Positions 18,601 to 26,833 of a stretch of 39,648 nucleotides of DNA are shown here, piece by piece. Location of the stretch: IMG/VR virus record IMGVR_UViG_3300037502_002001, positions 1-39,648 of that record; one strand, 5' to 3'. The DNA is from a virus. A model generated the notes under the pieces. The model did not search any database. It was not told the origin of the DNA and saw nothing but the letters and a program-made list of their open reading frames with translations. Each line of letters starts with the position of its first letter. The stretch's first letter is position 1. The position numbers and the translations under genes are program-made.

Positions 18601-20001
18601 TACTTGCTCTTTGATATTAGAAAGCGTCATGCGATTTGTCATTACCTTCATTGTTTGAACTCTTTCAAACTTAGATGTAATGGCAATTAATTCCACATTA
18701 GCCAACGGAGAATTAACTTGTCCTCTGTTCGTGTGGTTTATTGTTATTTGCGTTTCTCCAGGAGCAATTGTAAATCTTTCTACCATCTTAGCAGAAAATC
18801 CTCCACCAGCATATTCTGCAACAACTAATTCAAAATATGAATAAATACCTGCTGGTATGTCGTTAACTTGAATTGTTACAGATTTATCTGTTAGAGTTCC
18901 TGCTATGTCTCCTACGATTTCAGAAGCAATAGAGAAACTTTTTGAATAAATATTTACTGGGTTAGTGGCGTATAGATAATCACTAGGAACTAAATCGTCT
19001 GTTAAAAATCTTCCCAAATATCTTTTATTTCCAGCAGTAACAGAACCAGCTCCTTCGTTTACAGATTCTATTGTAAGATAAGAACTTGGATTCTGAATAA
19101 CAAATGTAGATTGAGTTTCAATCAAATCTAAATCATACTCTCCTCCGTAAGCCCGTAAAGCCATATCTGTAGCGTATGCTCCTTTGACTGTGATTGACCT
19201 TGGTCTGTTTAAATTGTCAGTCCAGTAAAGATTAGTTTGGTCTACATTGGTTCTTTCTACAACAGCCTGTACTCTGTAATCTGGACTAAAGTTTAGTAAT
19301 TTACTTCTAAGTAATCTAGTATAAGCATACGTTCCTGCACCTTCGTTATAAGTAACTACACCCAGTTCTGCAATAGTTCTAGAAGCAGTATCATAAATAG
19401 GGTCAGTAACAGACCAAACAAATACATCTCCATTTAATTCTTCGCTTCCGATAACCTTAAATGCTCTGCTTGTATTTATGTATTCGGTTAACAAATGAAT
19501 TTCAAACAAATTTCCTACTTGCCACAAAAGATATTCGTCGTCAGTTAGTGCGTTTAAAGAAACATCAAAGTAACCAGTAGTTGCACTAGTAGTCGTCAAT
19601 GAACTAAACGAAAACGCAGGACTTGCTGGTAGACCTATGCTTTGGAAGATGCCGACACCAGAAGTAAGAGTTGAGTAATAAGCAGATAATGTCGTAAGAG
19701 TAGCAGACAAATTTGCTGCACTGATTGCTGAAGTTGATGAATTTTTGTAATATAATGTACCATCTACACTCAATGTGTTTATGTTTATGAATACACGGTA
19801 AACTCTCTGAGAAGTTCCCGTATTAGGAATTGTTAAAGAAAGAGCATTACCAACAACAGGAACAACCGCTAGGTTTTCGCTTCCTGTTAAACTACGATGC
19901 CTTATGTCATTTGCGTCTTCGTAGTTGCCCTCTCTAAGATATTGAGAGTCAGTATCTTTATCTAATATACCTGTTGTATTTAATCTAACGAATTGACTCA
20001 T
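15679..20001 (-). CDS. Tail muzzle / tubular-tail-like protein (crAss-like), 1440 aa
   Basis: This 1440-aa protein begins MSQFVRLNTTGILDKDTDSQ and soon reads YLREGNYEDANDIRHRSL. That is the style of tail-nozzle proteins of short-tailed phages, where an N-terminal segment describes a path around the tube. The body is Tyr/Ser/Thr/Asn-rich beta sequence with many VNG/TNG turns, as in T7 gp12/P22 gp10-type beta-propeller tails. Near the C-terminus it has ISGEGVHGVWNDKYNEIIYTF and FVFDELKNGFISFHSYYP-like elements that I associate with the crAss-like muzzle/stabilisation protein. It follows three connector or ring genes with gaps of 2-11 nt. Role inferred: distal part of the tail through which DNA and cargo leave. 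Confidence 0.6.
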   Translation of the reverse strand: MSQFVRLNTTGILDKDTDSQYLREGNYEDANDIRHRSLTGSENLAVVPVVGNALSLTIPNTGTSQRVYRVFININTLSVDGTLYYKNSSTSAISAANLSATLTTLSAYYSTLTSGVGIFQSIGLPASPAFSFSSLTTTSATTGYFDVSLNALTDDEYLLWQVGNLFEIHLLTEYINTSRAFKVIGSEELNGDVFVWSVTDPIYDTASRTIAELGVVTYNEGAGTYAYTRLLRSKLLNFSPDYRVQAVVERTNVDQTNLYWTDNLNRPRSITVKGAYATDMALRAYGGEYDLDLIETQSTFVIQNPSSYLTIESVNEGAGSVTAGNKRYLGRFLTDDLVPSDYLYATNPVNIYSKSFSIASEIVGDIAGTLTDKSVTIQVNDIPAGIYSYFELVVAEYAGGGFSAKMVERFTIAPGETQITINHTNRGQVNSPLANVELIAITSKFERVQTMKVMTNRMTLSNIKEQVDYDLSAWASAITHTLEYKAITSVGKTFKTTASSEVATDSYPDTNYGEYLNPMNTYNYTGYMMNDTYRFGIQVQWKNTGKWSQPYWVDDIRFDTTSTNVTSPNRRTANNITSNFTNSDNTETYVYYPKFGNINLNYSVPNTGKLLFELISSIRIVRAERIPEVLATGLIVPGVSSTAGTPGPIVPFSQSINASTVPSYANFPNNFAASTSKTALGLSYGQVSDADESTVAYFYSPDHFFGVTDYSYVTGDTLLALNRVNVNNFFQGFSEYFTSGGVQAPSACSNYEDTSGYYTSSNQAYVSFNTTQGKRFEYGGIDTSFIPGSEVRNGIVVTSPSNFTSHGVPCYVFQLTQALTTVGKIPTGLSTRGSGYYGQIFRNRGANLKYPKNKYETIYHSTGHVYNLAEGQNGVLVQSVFGGDVYVQKTHFVLRRTSNDSPLRGFGHIVSFYSQNVGNIQMMNIVPHDESPTGTGHIFPTYVNKTYTYKAYYYNNFVSLTNALEASPGSIGSGLFNTLEEWPEVHGQRNYDTGYNAKDGTITDTGFDETSDYTGERPATIWWSQKKVINSTQDNYRIFKPIDYADLDLTLGEISTHEIVNGNLYTLQQRSVQRQYFSDAAVINANNGTDIVIGSGSILGAPGVELTSIGCDKKWSVVKGRTANGKDNLYWYNDQLRKMVRLGGDGISVISDRGLASFLQTKANWLRDKFQHISGEGVHGVWNDKYNEIIYTFKAINTSIVEYPDGGTYTTGQLVKNTKAIAPKQPNGLSYVYSAKSNFTVSSDEFEPGVGAAWTTYWNQLSVTTHPQYFTLFTLVFDELKNGFISFHSYYPNIYMPFLNTFYSTKPDAENQIWVHDKGDEMNYYGTGFNGNITSVMNYDLNLSKNFEAVQVVTGTTPYRLDFSTRDHVSFLTQGEFEELEDYYYAPIKNDSTLSGVNSGDSSRLWGRYLKIKFTFLAGGAQKLLNYIIKYRPNHRLYRK

Positions 20002-20003
20002 AC

Positions 20004-20498
20004 TTAAATAAAGGCTTGTTTTTGTAATTGGAATTCACGTTTGAAATCTTGTACAATGTACGCAGGGTATCTATCGAAGTGTCTTCTTGTGTATTTCCAA
20101 CAAACATAAGCTACAAGCATACGCTCCCATTCGTCTTTTAGAAGAATTTCTCCATCTGAGTCCACGGGAAGTCCTTTATATGTAATACAATATCTTGTTC
20201 CGTCTGGAATTTCTATAAATGATTCAAATATGATATAAGAATCTTGAATACAGAAATGAATATCTTCACAGTATTCTACTCCGCTACTTTCGTGCAAGCA
20301 AACAAACTTTACCATATTTTCTGGTAATTTGAGTCTGTGGTCCTCAGATTCTTCTTCAACCACAAAGGTCATCAAAGCTTCTGCACTTTTAAATGTTCTA
20401 ATAGCCTGATATATAAGTACTTTAAACCACAGAGCGTTTTCTCCATACGAAATTTGAAGTTCCTCTGAGGCCGCAGCTATAGCATCTTGAATTCTCAT
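20004..20498 (-). CDS. Connector/ring-like tail protein, 164 aa
   Basis: A 164-aa protein starting MRIQDAIAAASEELQI with a helical N-terminus. A central beta segment (RLKLPENMVKFVCLHESSGVEYCEDIHFCI) is followed by ITYKGLPVDSDGEILLKDEWERMLVAYVCWKYTRRHF. A helix-beta-helix layout with 'W..ml..Y..wk' near the end is common in head-to-tail connector or ring proteins of short-tailed phages. It lies directly upstream (2 nt) of the muzzle-like gene and downstream (2 nt) of the 215-aa gene. Assignment depends on context. Confidence 0.5.
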   Translation of the reverse strand: MRIQDAIAAASEELQISYGENALWFKVLIYQAIRTFKSAEALMTFVVEEESEDHRLKLPENMVKFVCLHESSGVEYCEDIHFCIQDSYIIFESFIEIPDGTRYCITYKGLPVDSDGEILLKDEWERMLVAYVCWKYTRRHFDRYPAYIVQDFKREFQLQKQAFI

Positions 20499-20500
20499 TA

Positions 20501-21148
20501 TTATCTTCTAGGTAATGTATCTTGTGAATCGGAAATATAATCTGGAACTTTTCCAGCAAGTTTTCTAAGTAAATCCATAGCAACCATCTCAACAACTTCA
20601 TTTTCCGTAACAGCATCTAAAGGATATTGGTCTACATCTTTACGATAGTTAGGAACAGCAGTTGGGTCGTTGAAGATAGCCCTAATTAAAATCTTTTTTA
20701 GTTTTGTATTTTTGTAAACGTGAATATCATAAGAACCAGTTACATTTGAAACAAAGTCCCAAACAATTTCTTTTTCTTTTGAAAACAACGAGTGCATAGA
20801 CAAAGCCGAGTAATTAGAACGTATTCTCATAAATGGCTTTATCCCACTGAAGTGTCCAACGTAAACAAATCCATCGTGTCTGTCATCCAAGTGAATAACA
20901 GGAGGACATTCAAACGCCACGTAATCACACTCTACATCTATTTCTAGTAAGTCAGGATTAATTGTTTGAACAAATGTTTCATTTATTCTATCTCTCATTC
21001 CTGCTCTAACCAAGTTAGATAAAATTAAAGCACGTGCGCTATGTATTTTATTTTCAATGAACAAGTCGTCAAGTCTACTTTCGTCAGTGGTAATTCCACC
21101 TTCAACCGTGCTTTTAATCTTGTCTACTATTTCTTTTAGTGTACTCAT
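20501..21148 (-). CDS. Connector/ring-like tail protein, 215 aa
   Basis: Starts MSTLKEIVDKIKSTVEGGITTDESRLDD, a helical segment, then EIDVECDYVAFECPPVIHLDDRHDGFVYVGH with strand-turn patterns. It ends with DAVTENEVVEMVAMDLLRKLAGKVPDYI. This layout (helical N-terminus, beta middle, helical C-terminus) resembles ring proteins stacked under the portal in crAss-like tails. It lies in a tight run of three such genes before the muzzle-like gene, separated by 2 and 11 nt. Function inferred from order. Confidence 0.5.
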   Translation of the reverse strand: MSTLKEIVDKIKSTVEGGITTDESRLDDLFIENKIHSARALILSNLVRAGMRDRINETFVQTINPDLLEIDVECDYVAFECPPVIHLDDRHDGFVYVGHFSGIKPFMRIRSNYSALSMHSLFSKEKEIVWDFVSNVTGSYDIHVYKNTKLKKILIRAIFNDPTAVPNYRKDVDQYPLDAVTENEVVEMVAMDLLRKLAGKVPDYISDSQDTLPRR

Positions 21149-21159
21149 CGCTTAAATCA

Positions 21160-21918
21160 TTAAGGATTTATTGCTATTGTTTGTGCAACATTTTGTTTCA
21201 ATTCAAAATCTCTAACCTGTTCTGCGTAGTTCATAACACACTCGTCTAATAATCTATATAAAAATTTATCAGTATATGCAGTTATTTGTGCGCCAGAAGT
21301 AGAAGAAATATCAGTTGGAGTTTTCATATAATCTATGACAATTGAAGTAGGTTGAGGATATAAGTTAAATTGACGCGCAGGAGTGCCTACAAGCTCATAT
21401 CTCGGTGATTCCTTTACTGGTCTATGGAAAATGTCTTTCTTTCTGTCTGAGAACCTCGGAGAGGCATAAAACTCGCGATACAGAGTTATTGTTCCTGTGG
21501 TATATGGAACAGCCGCAGTAAATGTATTTTTTGACACCTTGGTTACTGCGTAGGTAGTTCCAGAATATTTAATTAGGTCTCCTTTTCTAATGGTGTGATT
21601 ATTTAAAGTAAATACACCAGAAGCAAAAGTAAATCCTGTAATTGCGTCTTCGTAAACAAAACGCATCATAAATAAGTGAGCGTAATTTGTCAAAGAAGAA
21701 GTAGCTAATGCACCAGCAGTTACTACGCTCTGTTCTTTAACAATCATAGAGGAAAGCTCATCAACTTCTTTTTGGGTAACCAAACCCATATAAAGTTTCT
21801 CAACAAGGCGATATATTGTTTCTCTGATAAGTCTATCAGCTTTAGTCGTATCTATATATGCAGAATACGCTTTGTCTATCTTTTGTTGAAGTATAGTATA
21901 GAATTCAGCACCAGTCAT
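21160..21918 (-). CDS. Connector/ring-like tail protein, 252 aa
   Basis: Begins MTGAEFYTILQQKIDKAYSAYI with a long helical N-terminus. A beta-rich middle follows (FTFASGVFTLNNHTIRKGDLIKYSGTTYAVTKVS), then the segment RYELVGTPARQFNLYPQPTSIVIDYMKTP and a helical end (LYRLLDECVMNYAEQVRD). The 'lyp.p....idyik.P' segment and closing helices are typical of head-completion or connector proteins. It is the first of three coupled tail genes and has a TATATTTG box 6 nt upstream of its start. Role inferred as a ring protein binding the portal. Confidence 0.52.
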   Translation of the reverse strand: MTGAEFYTILQQKIDKAYSAYIDTTKADRLIRETIYRLVEKLYMGLVTQKEVDELSSMIVKEQSVVTAGALATSSLTNYAHLFMMRFVYEDAITGFTFASGVFTLNNHTIRKGDLIKYSGTTYAVTKVSKNTFTAAVPYTTGTITLYREFYASPRFSDRKKDIFHRPVKESPRYELVGTPARQFNLYPQPTSIVIDYMKTPTDISSTSGAQITAYTDKFLYRLLDECVMNYAEQVRDFELKQNVAQTIAINP

Positions 21919-21923
21919 CTATA

Positions 21924-21931
21924 CAAATATA
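21924..21931 (-). promoter_or_regulatory. Promoter -7 box TATATTTG before the ring/muzzle genes
   Basis: On the minus strand TTTTTCGTATATTTGTATAGATG puts the box 5 nt from the ATG at 21,918. A TTTG exists upstream but with a 16-nt spacer instead of 19-21. Confidence 0.45.
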
Positions 21932-21938
21932 CGAAAAA

Positions 21939-22595
21939 TTAACGAATCAAACTATTCACAAACTCTTCGTATTTTTTTAAAGTCGATTTAAGTACTTGAT
22001 ATTTTTCTTCTTGTGTCAAGTAACCTTGTTCTATTTTATCTAAAGTCGTTCTATAAATAGAGTAAATCACTTGTCTGTCTGCGTTACTTAACTTTAACTG
22101 TTTTGCTGACAACTGAAGCATGTCTTCGGTTGTATTTTCTCCCCAAATAGAATTAAGACTTTTTCCTAAATTCCAAACATGATGAGGTGTATATAGATTA
22201 CACCTGGGGCACGCTGGTAAAAGATTTTTCAAATGATACCTTGTTGATTGTTTTGTTCTTCCAACAAAGTGAGCGCAGTGTAAACCACGAGGGTCGGAAA
22301 GTACACCACAAGCGTGACATTCTGGTTTATGTGCACCTCTTATTAACCAAGAAGTTATTTGGTCTAACTTACTTTGAGTTATGGTGTCTTGTTTTACTTT
22401 TTTCTTGTGTTCTTTTTTGAGCTTTTGCTTTTCTTTCTTTTCGGTAGAAACACAAGTAGCACAAAGCTTTTTAGTTTTATTTGCTATTGCCTTTACTTTT
22501 GCACAACCGATACAGGTCTGCTTCAAAGGTTTTTGTTCTTTGGTTGTTCTGAGACCTTTAACAGGAATCTTTTTTTCTTTGGTTTGTCTAATCAT
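21939..22595 (-). CDS. ninG: NinG/Rap-like recombination nuclease with zinc-binding cysteines
   Basis: The 218-aa protein has an N-terminal four-cysteine group, CIGC (28-31) and CATC (45-48), followed by a lysine-rich linker. A core follows in order: CHACG, GLHCAHFVGRTKQSTRYHLKNLLPACPRCN, then LGKSLNSIWGENTTEDML. The order C..C...HC.HF..R....R....N..P.C..CN is the signature of the NinG/Rap family, which acts on branched recombination intermediates in lambda-like phages. In this window it stands between a terminator and the ring-protein genes, so a recombination enzyme is embedded in the virion operon. It may resolve branched DNA before packaging, which is inference. Confidence 0.75.
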   Translation of the reverse strand: MIRQTKEKKIPVKGLRTTKEQKPLKQTCIGCAKVKAIANKTKKLCATCVSTEKKEKQKLKKEHKKKVKQDTITQSKLDQITSWLIRGAHKPECHACGVLSDPRGLHCAHFVGRTKQSTRYHLKNLLPACPRCNLYTPHHVWNLGKSLNSIWGENTTEDMLQLSAKQLKLSNADRQVIYSIYRTTLDKIEQGYLTQEEKYQVLKSTLKKYEEFVNSLIR

Positions 22596-22599
22596 AAAA

Positions 22600-22625
22600 T
22601 AAAAAAGGGGGCTTTTGACCCCCTT
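22600..22625 (-). terminator. Rho-independent terminator after the 296-aa gene
   Basis: On the minus strand AAGGGGG, loop TCAAAAG, CCCCCTT and a T-run form a 7-bp GC-rich hairpin (22,605-22,625) just downstream of the stop at 22,640. The NinG-like gene starts immediately beyond, so NinG must rely on read-through or another promoter. Confidence 0.85.
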
Positions 22626-22639
22626 AGTTTAATTATATA

Positions 22640-23530
22640 TTATTCTTCAAGAGCCAGTTTTAACAAATCATCTTTCTTTCCTCGTGTCTGCTTTTTGATG
22701 TCTTTAATTGAATCTGTATCAATTACTTTCGGAGCAGATGTAATTTCAAGAAGTTCGCCTGTTACAGAGTAGTCATCTGCTTTTTTGTTTACAGTGTCGT
22801 TTAGACGGTCAACTTCAGGAACGATGAACGAGTAAAAGAACTCCTTGTCTGTTATACAAGCGTCAACTACGTCTTTTTCAGTAGCGCCTAAAGTTCTACC
22901 GCCAACTCGATAGTATCCGCCTTCGTTTGCGATGATTCCAGAAAGAATAGCCTTATTTGCGTAAACACGTGCTTTTCTGTCTGATTCTACGCCAGTCATA
23001 TAGAACTTGAATGTATCTGAATCAGTAATAGCTTTTCCTGATAAATTAGGACCAACCAACAAAAGAACTAAGTCTTTGTGAGTTTTACCTCTAGGGTCTA
23101 AACCTAAAGCAAAACACAAATCGTACTTTTCTTTAAAAGACAATTTCAACGTCTCAATGGCCACATTAAGATTGTGGTCTAATTGGTTGATGTCTTTTTC
23201 TACAACCTCGTGATGAATCTTTACGGTAAATATAGCATTTACCATATTAGAATTGGTTCCTCCAACCACTCTACAAAGAGGGTGATTTTTAAAGAACTCA
23301 ACGGTCATCAACTCGTCTTGGATTTGGTCGTCATATTCGTGAGAATAAACAACTCCATCTTCGATAGTGACATTAAATACTGACTCTCCGTCGTATTCTT
23401 GTTCACTCAAAACTCTTTTACCATTGTCAACCAAATATACATTGGTTCTCAATTTCTTGTCGAAGTATTGCCCGACAAGGGTTGTGCTACCTTTCGGTAC
23501 AGCGGTTTCAATTAATAATTTACGAATCAT
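22640..23530 (-). CDS. Virion-operon protein of unknown function, 296 aa
   Basis: A 296-aa mixed alpha/beta protein beginning MIRKLLIETAVPKGSTTLVGQYFDKK. A central helical stretch (DHNLNVAIETLKLSFKEKYDLCFALGLDPRGKTHKDLVLLLVG) is followed by a long Lys-rich end (DIKKQTRGKKDDLLKLALEE). No catalytic motif. It has its own near-consensus promoter and its own terminator, so it can be expressed alone between the capsid and tail units. It could be a head auxiliary or assembly protein; I do not recognise the family. Confidence 0.6.
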   Translation of the reverse strand: MIRKLLIETAVPKGSTTLVGQYFDKKLRTNVYLVDNGKRVLSEQEYDGESVFNVTIEDGVVYSHEYDDQIQDELMTVEFFKNHPLCRVVGGTNSNMVNAIFTVKIHHEVVEKDINQLDHNLNVAIETLKLSFKEKYDLCFALGLDPRGKTHKDLVLLLVGPNLSGKAITDSDTFKFYMTGVESDRKARVYANKAILSGIIANEGGYYRVGGRTLGATEKDVVDACITDKEFFYSFIVPEVDRLNDTVNKKADDYSVTGELLEITSAPKVIDTDSIKDIKKQTRGKKDDLLKLALEE

Positions 23531-23555
23531 ATATGATTATTTTGCAAAATCTTTA

Positions 23556-23586
23556 CAAATATAGAATAATATTTTTAAAAAACAAA
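23556..23586 (-). promoter_or_regulatory. Near-consensus Bacteroidetes promoter for the 296-aa gene
   Basis: Minus-strand TTTG (23,583-23,586), exactly 19 nt, then TATATTTG (23,556-23,563). Both boxes match the TTTG-N19-TAnnTTTG pattern. The leader to the ATG at 23,530 is about 20 nt. Confidence 0.75.
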
Positions 23587-23601
23587 TAGAACACTTTTAA
23601 T

Positions 23602-23627
23602 AAAAAAAGGGGGAGTTTCCTCCCCCC
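23602..23627 (-). terminator. Rho-independent terminator closing the capsid unit
   Basis: On the minus strand GGGGGAG, a GAAA tetraloop and CTCCCCC form a 7-bp stem (23,609-23,626) followed by seven T residues. It lies 12 nt past the stop of the decoration-like gene and ends the portal-scaffold-capsid transcript. Confidence 0.88.
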
Positions 23628-23638
23628 AATTAGATAGC

Positions 23639-24394
23639 TTACAAGTTGTAAGTAGCAGGGCTAGTCATAGGAGCTGCAATGAAGTTGTCCAAAGCAGTAA
23701 TAACATCAGAACCAGCAACACAATAAAGAGTTACAGGAACGTTGTCAATTCCGTTAGTTACGCCGCCGTTAAGCTTTTGTTTAGAAACAAAACCTCTGTA
23801 AACAGTGTACAAACTACCAGCGGTAGCACCAGGTACACCGATAGCAGCTAAGTCAGCGCCTTTTCCTACAGGAGCAGCAAATACACCAGTTGCGTTGTTG
23901 ATAGACAACAAGCTTCCAGACAAGCTAGAACCTAAGAAGTCAAACTCAGCAGTAACTACAGTAGTGATGGCCAATGAAGTCCAAGCACCAGTACCACCAG
24001 CTTTGGTTACAGTCAAACCAGCAGCAGAACCAGAAGCAGTAGCTTCAGGAAGACCTGGTACGATTGCAGAAGCCAAACCGTGTACGATTTCAGTTACAGT
24101 TGCTGTTGCGTCAGAGGTGTAAACAAACAAACGCTCTAATACGGCAGGACCGAAGGGAGCAGTGATTGTATTTTCTAACAAAGTCAACATCAACTTGTAC
24201 TCAGTGTTGTTAGCTGCGGTAGGAGTAACGGTAATAGTACGAGAAGTACCATTAGAGCCAACCTGTTTAGTGAACCCGCTCAAGAAAGTGATTTCTAGAG
24301 GAGTATAGCTATTGTTTACGCTACCAGTGATATACAATTTACCACCGTCTACGGTCGCAGTACCGTTACCATTCCATAATGCAATATTTTCCAT
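23639..24394 (-). CDS. Probable head decoration protein, 251 aa
   Basis: A 251-aa protein very rich in Ala, Gly, Thr, Ser and Val, with little charge. It begins MENIALWNGNGTATVDGGKLYITG and continues in beta-strand patterns such as SRTITVTPTAANNTEYKLMLTLL and TATVTEIVHGLASAIVPG. That composition is typical of capsid decoration or head-fibre proteins. It directly follows the major capsid gene (20 nt) and ends the capsid transcript before a strong terminator. High expression is suggested by its regular codon use, as in the capsid gene. Assignment is from composition and position. Confidence 0.55.
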   Translation of the reverse strand: MENIALWNGNGTATVDGGKLYITGSVNNSYTPLEITFLSGFTKQVGSNGTSRTITVTPTAANNTEYKLMLTLLENTITAPFGPAVLERLFVYTSDATATVTEIVHGLASAIVPGLPEATASGSAAGLTVTKAGGTGAWTSLAITTVVTAEFDFLGSSLSGSLLSINNATGVFAAPVGKGADLAAIGVPGATAGSLYTVYRGFVSKQKLNGGVTNGIDNVPVTLYCVAGSDVITALDNFIAAPMTSPATYNL

Positions 24395-24414
24395 TTTTTA
24401 GATTTCCTTAAAAG

Positions 24415-25758
24415 TTAAACAGTTAATTCGATGAGACCCATACGGTCAGCAGCGCAATACAAACCACAGTCAGACAACACGTGGAAATCTACACCGTCTA
24501 CGTCATTGGTTCCTAAAGATACCAACTGAGAACCAGCAACGGTAGCTTTAATTGTTGAAGGGTCGGAGTTTTCCAAACCAATCATACCAGGTACGTAGTT
24601 AGCAATCATTTCGTCGTTGTTGAAGTGATACTTCTGAAGAGGGCTCAAAGAACCGCTACCATCAGCAGCTGGAAGTGGAGTCAAATCCATAAAGTAAATA
24701 GAGTGAGAACTCTTAGGTTTACCAGTGATAAGACTTCTGTCAGCCAAGAAACCAGCGTCGTCAAGAATAGCCCAACGAACGAAGTCAATAGTCATACCAG
24801 CGTAGCTATAGGTCATTACGTTCAAACCTTCTACAGATACACCACCGAAAGTATTGGTATTACCAGCATACTTGATGTAGTCACCTAAGATAGTTTGTAA
24901 ACGAGCCATAGCGGCAGTACCCATCATAGCAACCAAACGACGACCGTTGTCAGCAGTTTTGCGTACTAATGTTTCTAAGAAATCATTGAATACAGTCTGA
25001 GTCAATTCGGTAGTCAAAGGTAAATAAGTACCTCCGTTGTTGATGATAGACCAACGTAAACCAGCAGTAGAATAAGTTTCTCCTTGTGGTCCGTAGAAAG
25101 TAGCACGCTCAGAGAAAGCATACTTATATTCTAAGCTCTTAGCAAAACGACGAAGAGTAATGTCGTCCCAAGAACGATACCAGAAATCACCTTGCCACTT
25201 TACGAAAGAAGCAGTACGGTCACGACGAGCTTGAGTAGAACTCTCACGAGTAACCGCAGTGTAAGTAAAGTCGGTGCTAGGAACAGCATTCAACGCTTGC
25301 TTACCATAACTCAAACGGTTAGCAGAAGCATCGAAGAATACTTTAGCAGTGTGACCAGCTAAGAAGTGCAAAGAACTATTCAAAGTAGTAGTCACGCTCT
25401 TAACTCGGATTTGGTTAGGAGTAGTTGTTTTTTCAATTACAATACCCTGAACCATGTTAGAGTCAGCGATGATGTCACCAGGACGGAAGTTCTCAGCACT
25501 AGTTAAAGTCACTAAGATTTCTCCAGTTGAACCACCACTTACAGCAGTAACAGTAGAGAACACAGAAAGATTACCCAGTGCACTGATTTCAATTTTAGGC
25601 TGATTGCTAGAAATTGAAGGACCTAATTTAGAGGTCAACTGAGTCAAGACATTATACCCATAATCTTGAGCATAAACCATTGCCATTTTGTTAGGCAAAG
25701 AAAGACCCTTTAATAACAAACTCTTTGATATATCAAGGGTGGTGTTTGGACTTGCCAT
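24415..25758 (-). CDS. Major capsid protein (HK97-type, crAss-like), 447 aa
   Basis: Starts MASPNTTLDISKSLLLKGLSL. The 447 aa include LGNLSVFSTVTAVSGGSTGEILVTL (beta), RRFAKSLEYKYAFSERATFYG (a long helix like the HK97 spine helix) and RLVAMMGTAAMARLQTILGDYI. It ends LSDCGLYCAADRMGLIELTV. The order, after portal and a Pro/Glu scaffold-like gene and before a decoration-like gene, is the standard head module. Length is near that of crAss-like capsid proteins (roughly 450-500 aa). No protease domain is seen. The call is by position, length and layout; a structure prediction would settle it. Confidence 0.68.
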   Translation of the reverse strand: MASPNTTLDISKSLLLKGLSLPNKMAMVYAQDYGYNVLTQLTSKLGPSISSNQPKIEISALGNLSVFSTVTAVSGGSTGEILVTLTSAENFRPGDIIADSNMVQGIVIEKTTTPNQIRVKSVTTTLNSSLHFLAGHTAKVFFDASANRLSYGKQALNAVPSTDFTYTAVTRESSTQARRDRTASFVKWQGDFWYRSWDDITLRRFAKSLEYKYAFSERATFYGPQGETYSTAGLRWSIINNGGTYLPLTTELTQTVFNDFLETLVRKTADNGRRLVAMMGTAAMARLQTILGDYIKYAGNTNTFGGVSVEGLNVMTYSYAGMTIDFVRWAILDDAGFLADRSLITGKPKSSHSIYFMDLTPLPAADGSGSLSPLQKYHFNNDEMIANYVPGMIGLENSDPSTIKATVAGSQLVSLGTNDVDGVDFHVLSDCGLYCAADRMGLIELTV

Positions 25759-25770
25759 TGTTTAATTTAA

Positions 25771-26748
25771 TTATTTTTTGTTTTTCAGATAGTTAGCGAA
25801 AGCATCCTCCACTCCGTTTCCACCCATTCCTGGGTTAAGGTTAGTAGGATTTACGCCAGAAGAAGGATTAGTTGTTGCTTTCAACAATTCTTCCCTTCCC
25901 TCATTTTTTGCTTTGGTCACGTTAGCTCTTACGATATCTTTTCCGTAAAGCTTCCACAAAGCAACATCGGTTAAAAAGTCGACATCCATTGAACCGTCGG
26001 GTCTAACCATTGCAATCTCATCAGTGAGGTACTTCTTAACCCTAGCAGACATTTCGTCTGTAATTTTAAGACCATACAACTCCTGGTTTTGCAAAGCTTG
26101 ACTCTTTTGTTCTAATTCTGTCTGAAAACGGTTCAGTACTTTTTGTTGAGCTTCAACTTGACTGTTGTCGAACGAAGAAAGTTGTTTCAACTTCTCCTCA
26201 TTCTGTCTGTTGTAAGCCGCACGGTATTCCTGAATCAATTTTTTCTTCTGAAATAAAGGCATTACTTCTACTTCACTTAATGCTTGGTCGAAATCATCTC
26301 CACTAAATCCTTCGATTTCTTTTAATGCTCTTTCTAAAATTTGTGAATCGCTCAAAGAAGATATGTCTTCTACTTTGTATTGTTCCACAAAATCTTTTAA
26401 TGATTTACCTTGTTTTTTGAACTCTTTTAATAATTTAATATCTGAGTCCTCATCATCAGAGGAATCAGCCGCTACTGAAGTTTTGTTCGGTTCTGGTTCA
26501 GGTGCAGGAGTTGGAGCAGGTTCGTCTTCTTCCCACCATTCTTTTTTAACACCTTCTCCTGGTTGAGGAGCAGGTTCTGGAGTTGGCTCTGGAGCAGGCT
26601 CTGGAGTTGGCTCTGGATTTGGTTCAGGCGCTGGCTCTGGAGCAGGCTCTGGTGAAGGTTCTGGATTTGGAGTAGGAGCAGGTTCAGGAGTTTGTACTCC
26701 GTTTTTCTTATCCTCTTCTTCAATCATTTTCAATATATTATCGTACAT
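25771..26748 (-). CDS. Scaffold-like protein with a Pro/Glu repeat, 325 aa (true start may be 26,727)
   Basis: Residues 21-63 are a low-complexity series of [12 protein letters not shown] units, with a second short [11 protein letters not shown] block near residue 80. The rest is acidic, then helical: [21 protein letters not shown] and a coiled-coil ([21 protein letters not shown]). It ends [18 protein letters not shown] charged, helical protein between portal and major capsid fits a scaffolding protein. A TAATTTTG box sits immediately before the first ATG. If it is a real -7 promoter, the first ATG would lie at or before the RNA start, and Met8 (MIEEEDKK) would be the better start. Confidence 0.55.
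   Translation of the reverse strand: MYDNILKMIEEEDKKNGVQTPEPAPTPNPEPSPEPAPEPAPEPNPEPTPEPAPEPTPEPAPQPGEGVKKEWWEEDEPAPTPAPEPEPNKTSVAADSSDDEDSDIKLLKEFKKQGKSLKDFVEQYKVEDISSLSDSQILERALKEIEGFSGDDFDQALSEVEVMPLFQKKKLIQEYRAAYNRQNEEKLKQLSSFDNSQVEAQQKVLNRFQTELEQKSQALQNQELYGLKITDEMSARVKKYLTDEIAMVRPDGSMDVDFLTDVALWKLYGKDIVRANVTKAKNEGREELLKATTNPSSGVNPTNLNPGMGGNGVEDAFANYLKNKK
26560..26688 (-). repeat. In-frame Pro-Glu minisatellite in the scaffold-like gene
   Basis: On the plus strand the segment consists of near-copies of GGCTCTGGAGCAG and GGTTCTGGAGTTG in 12-18-base units. They encode [12 protein letters not shown] and PEPS motifs. The repeat can vary in length by slippage without breaking the frame. Confidence 0.85.
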
Positions 26749-26833
26749 ACAAAATTAAGTTTTAGTTTTAACGGTCAGTTTATCGTAATATTACTTTCAA
26801 AAATAACTATTTTATTTTAAATAAACAAGTTGT

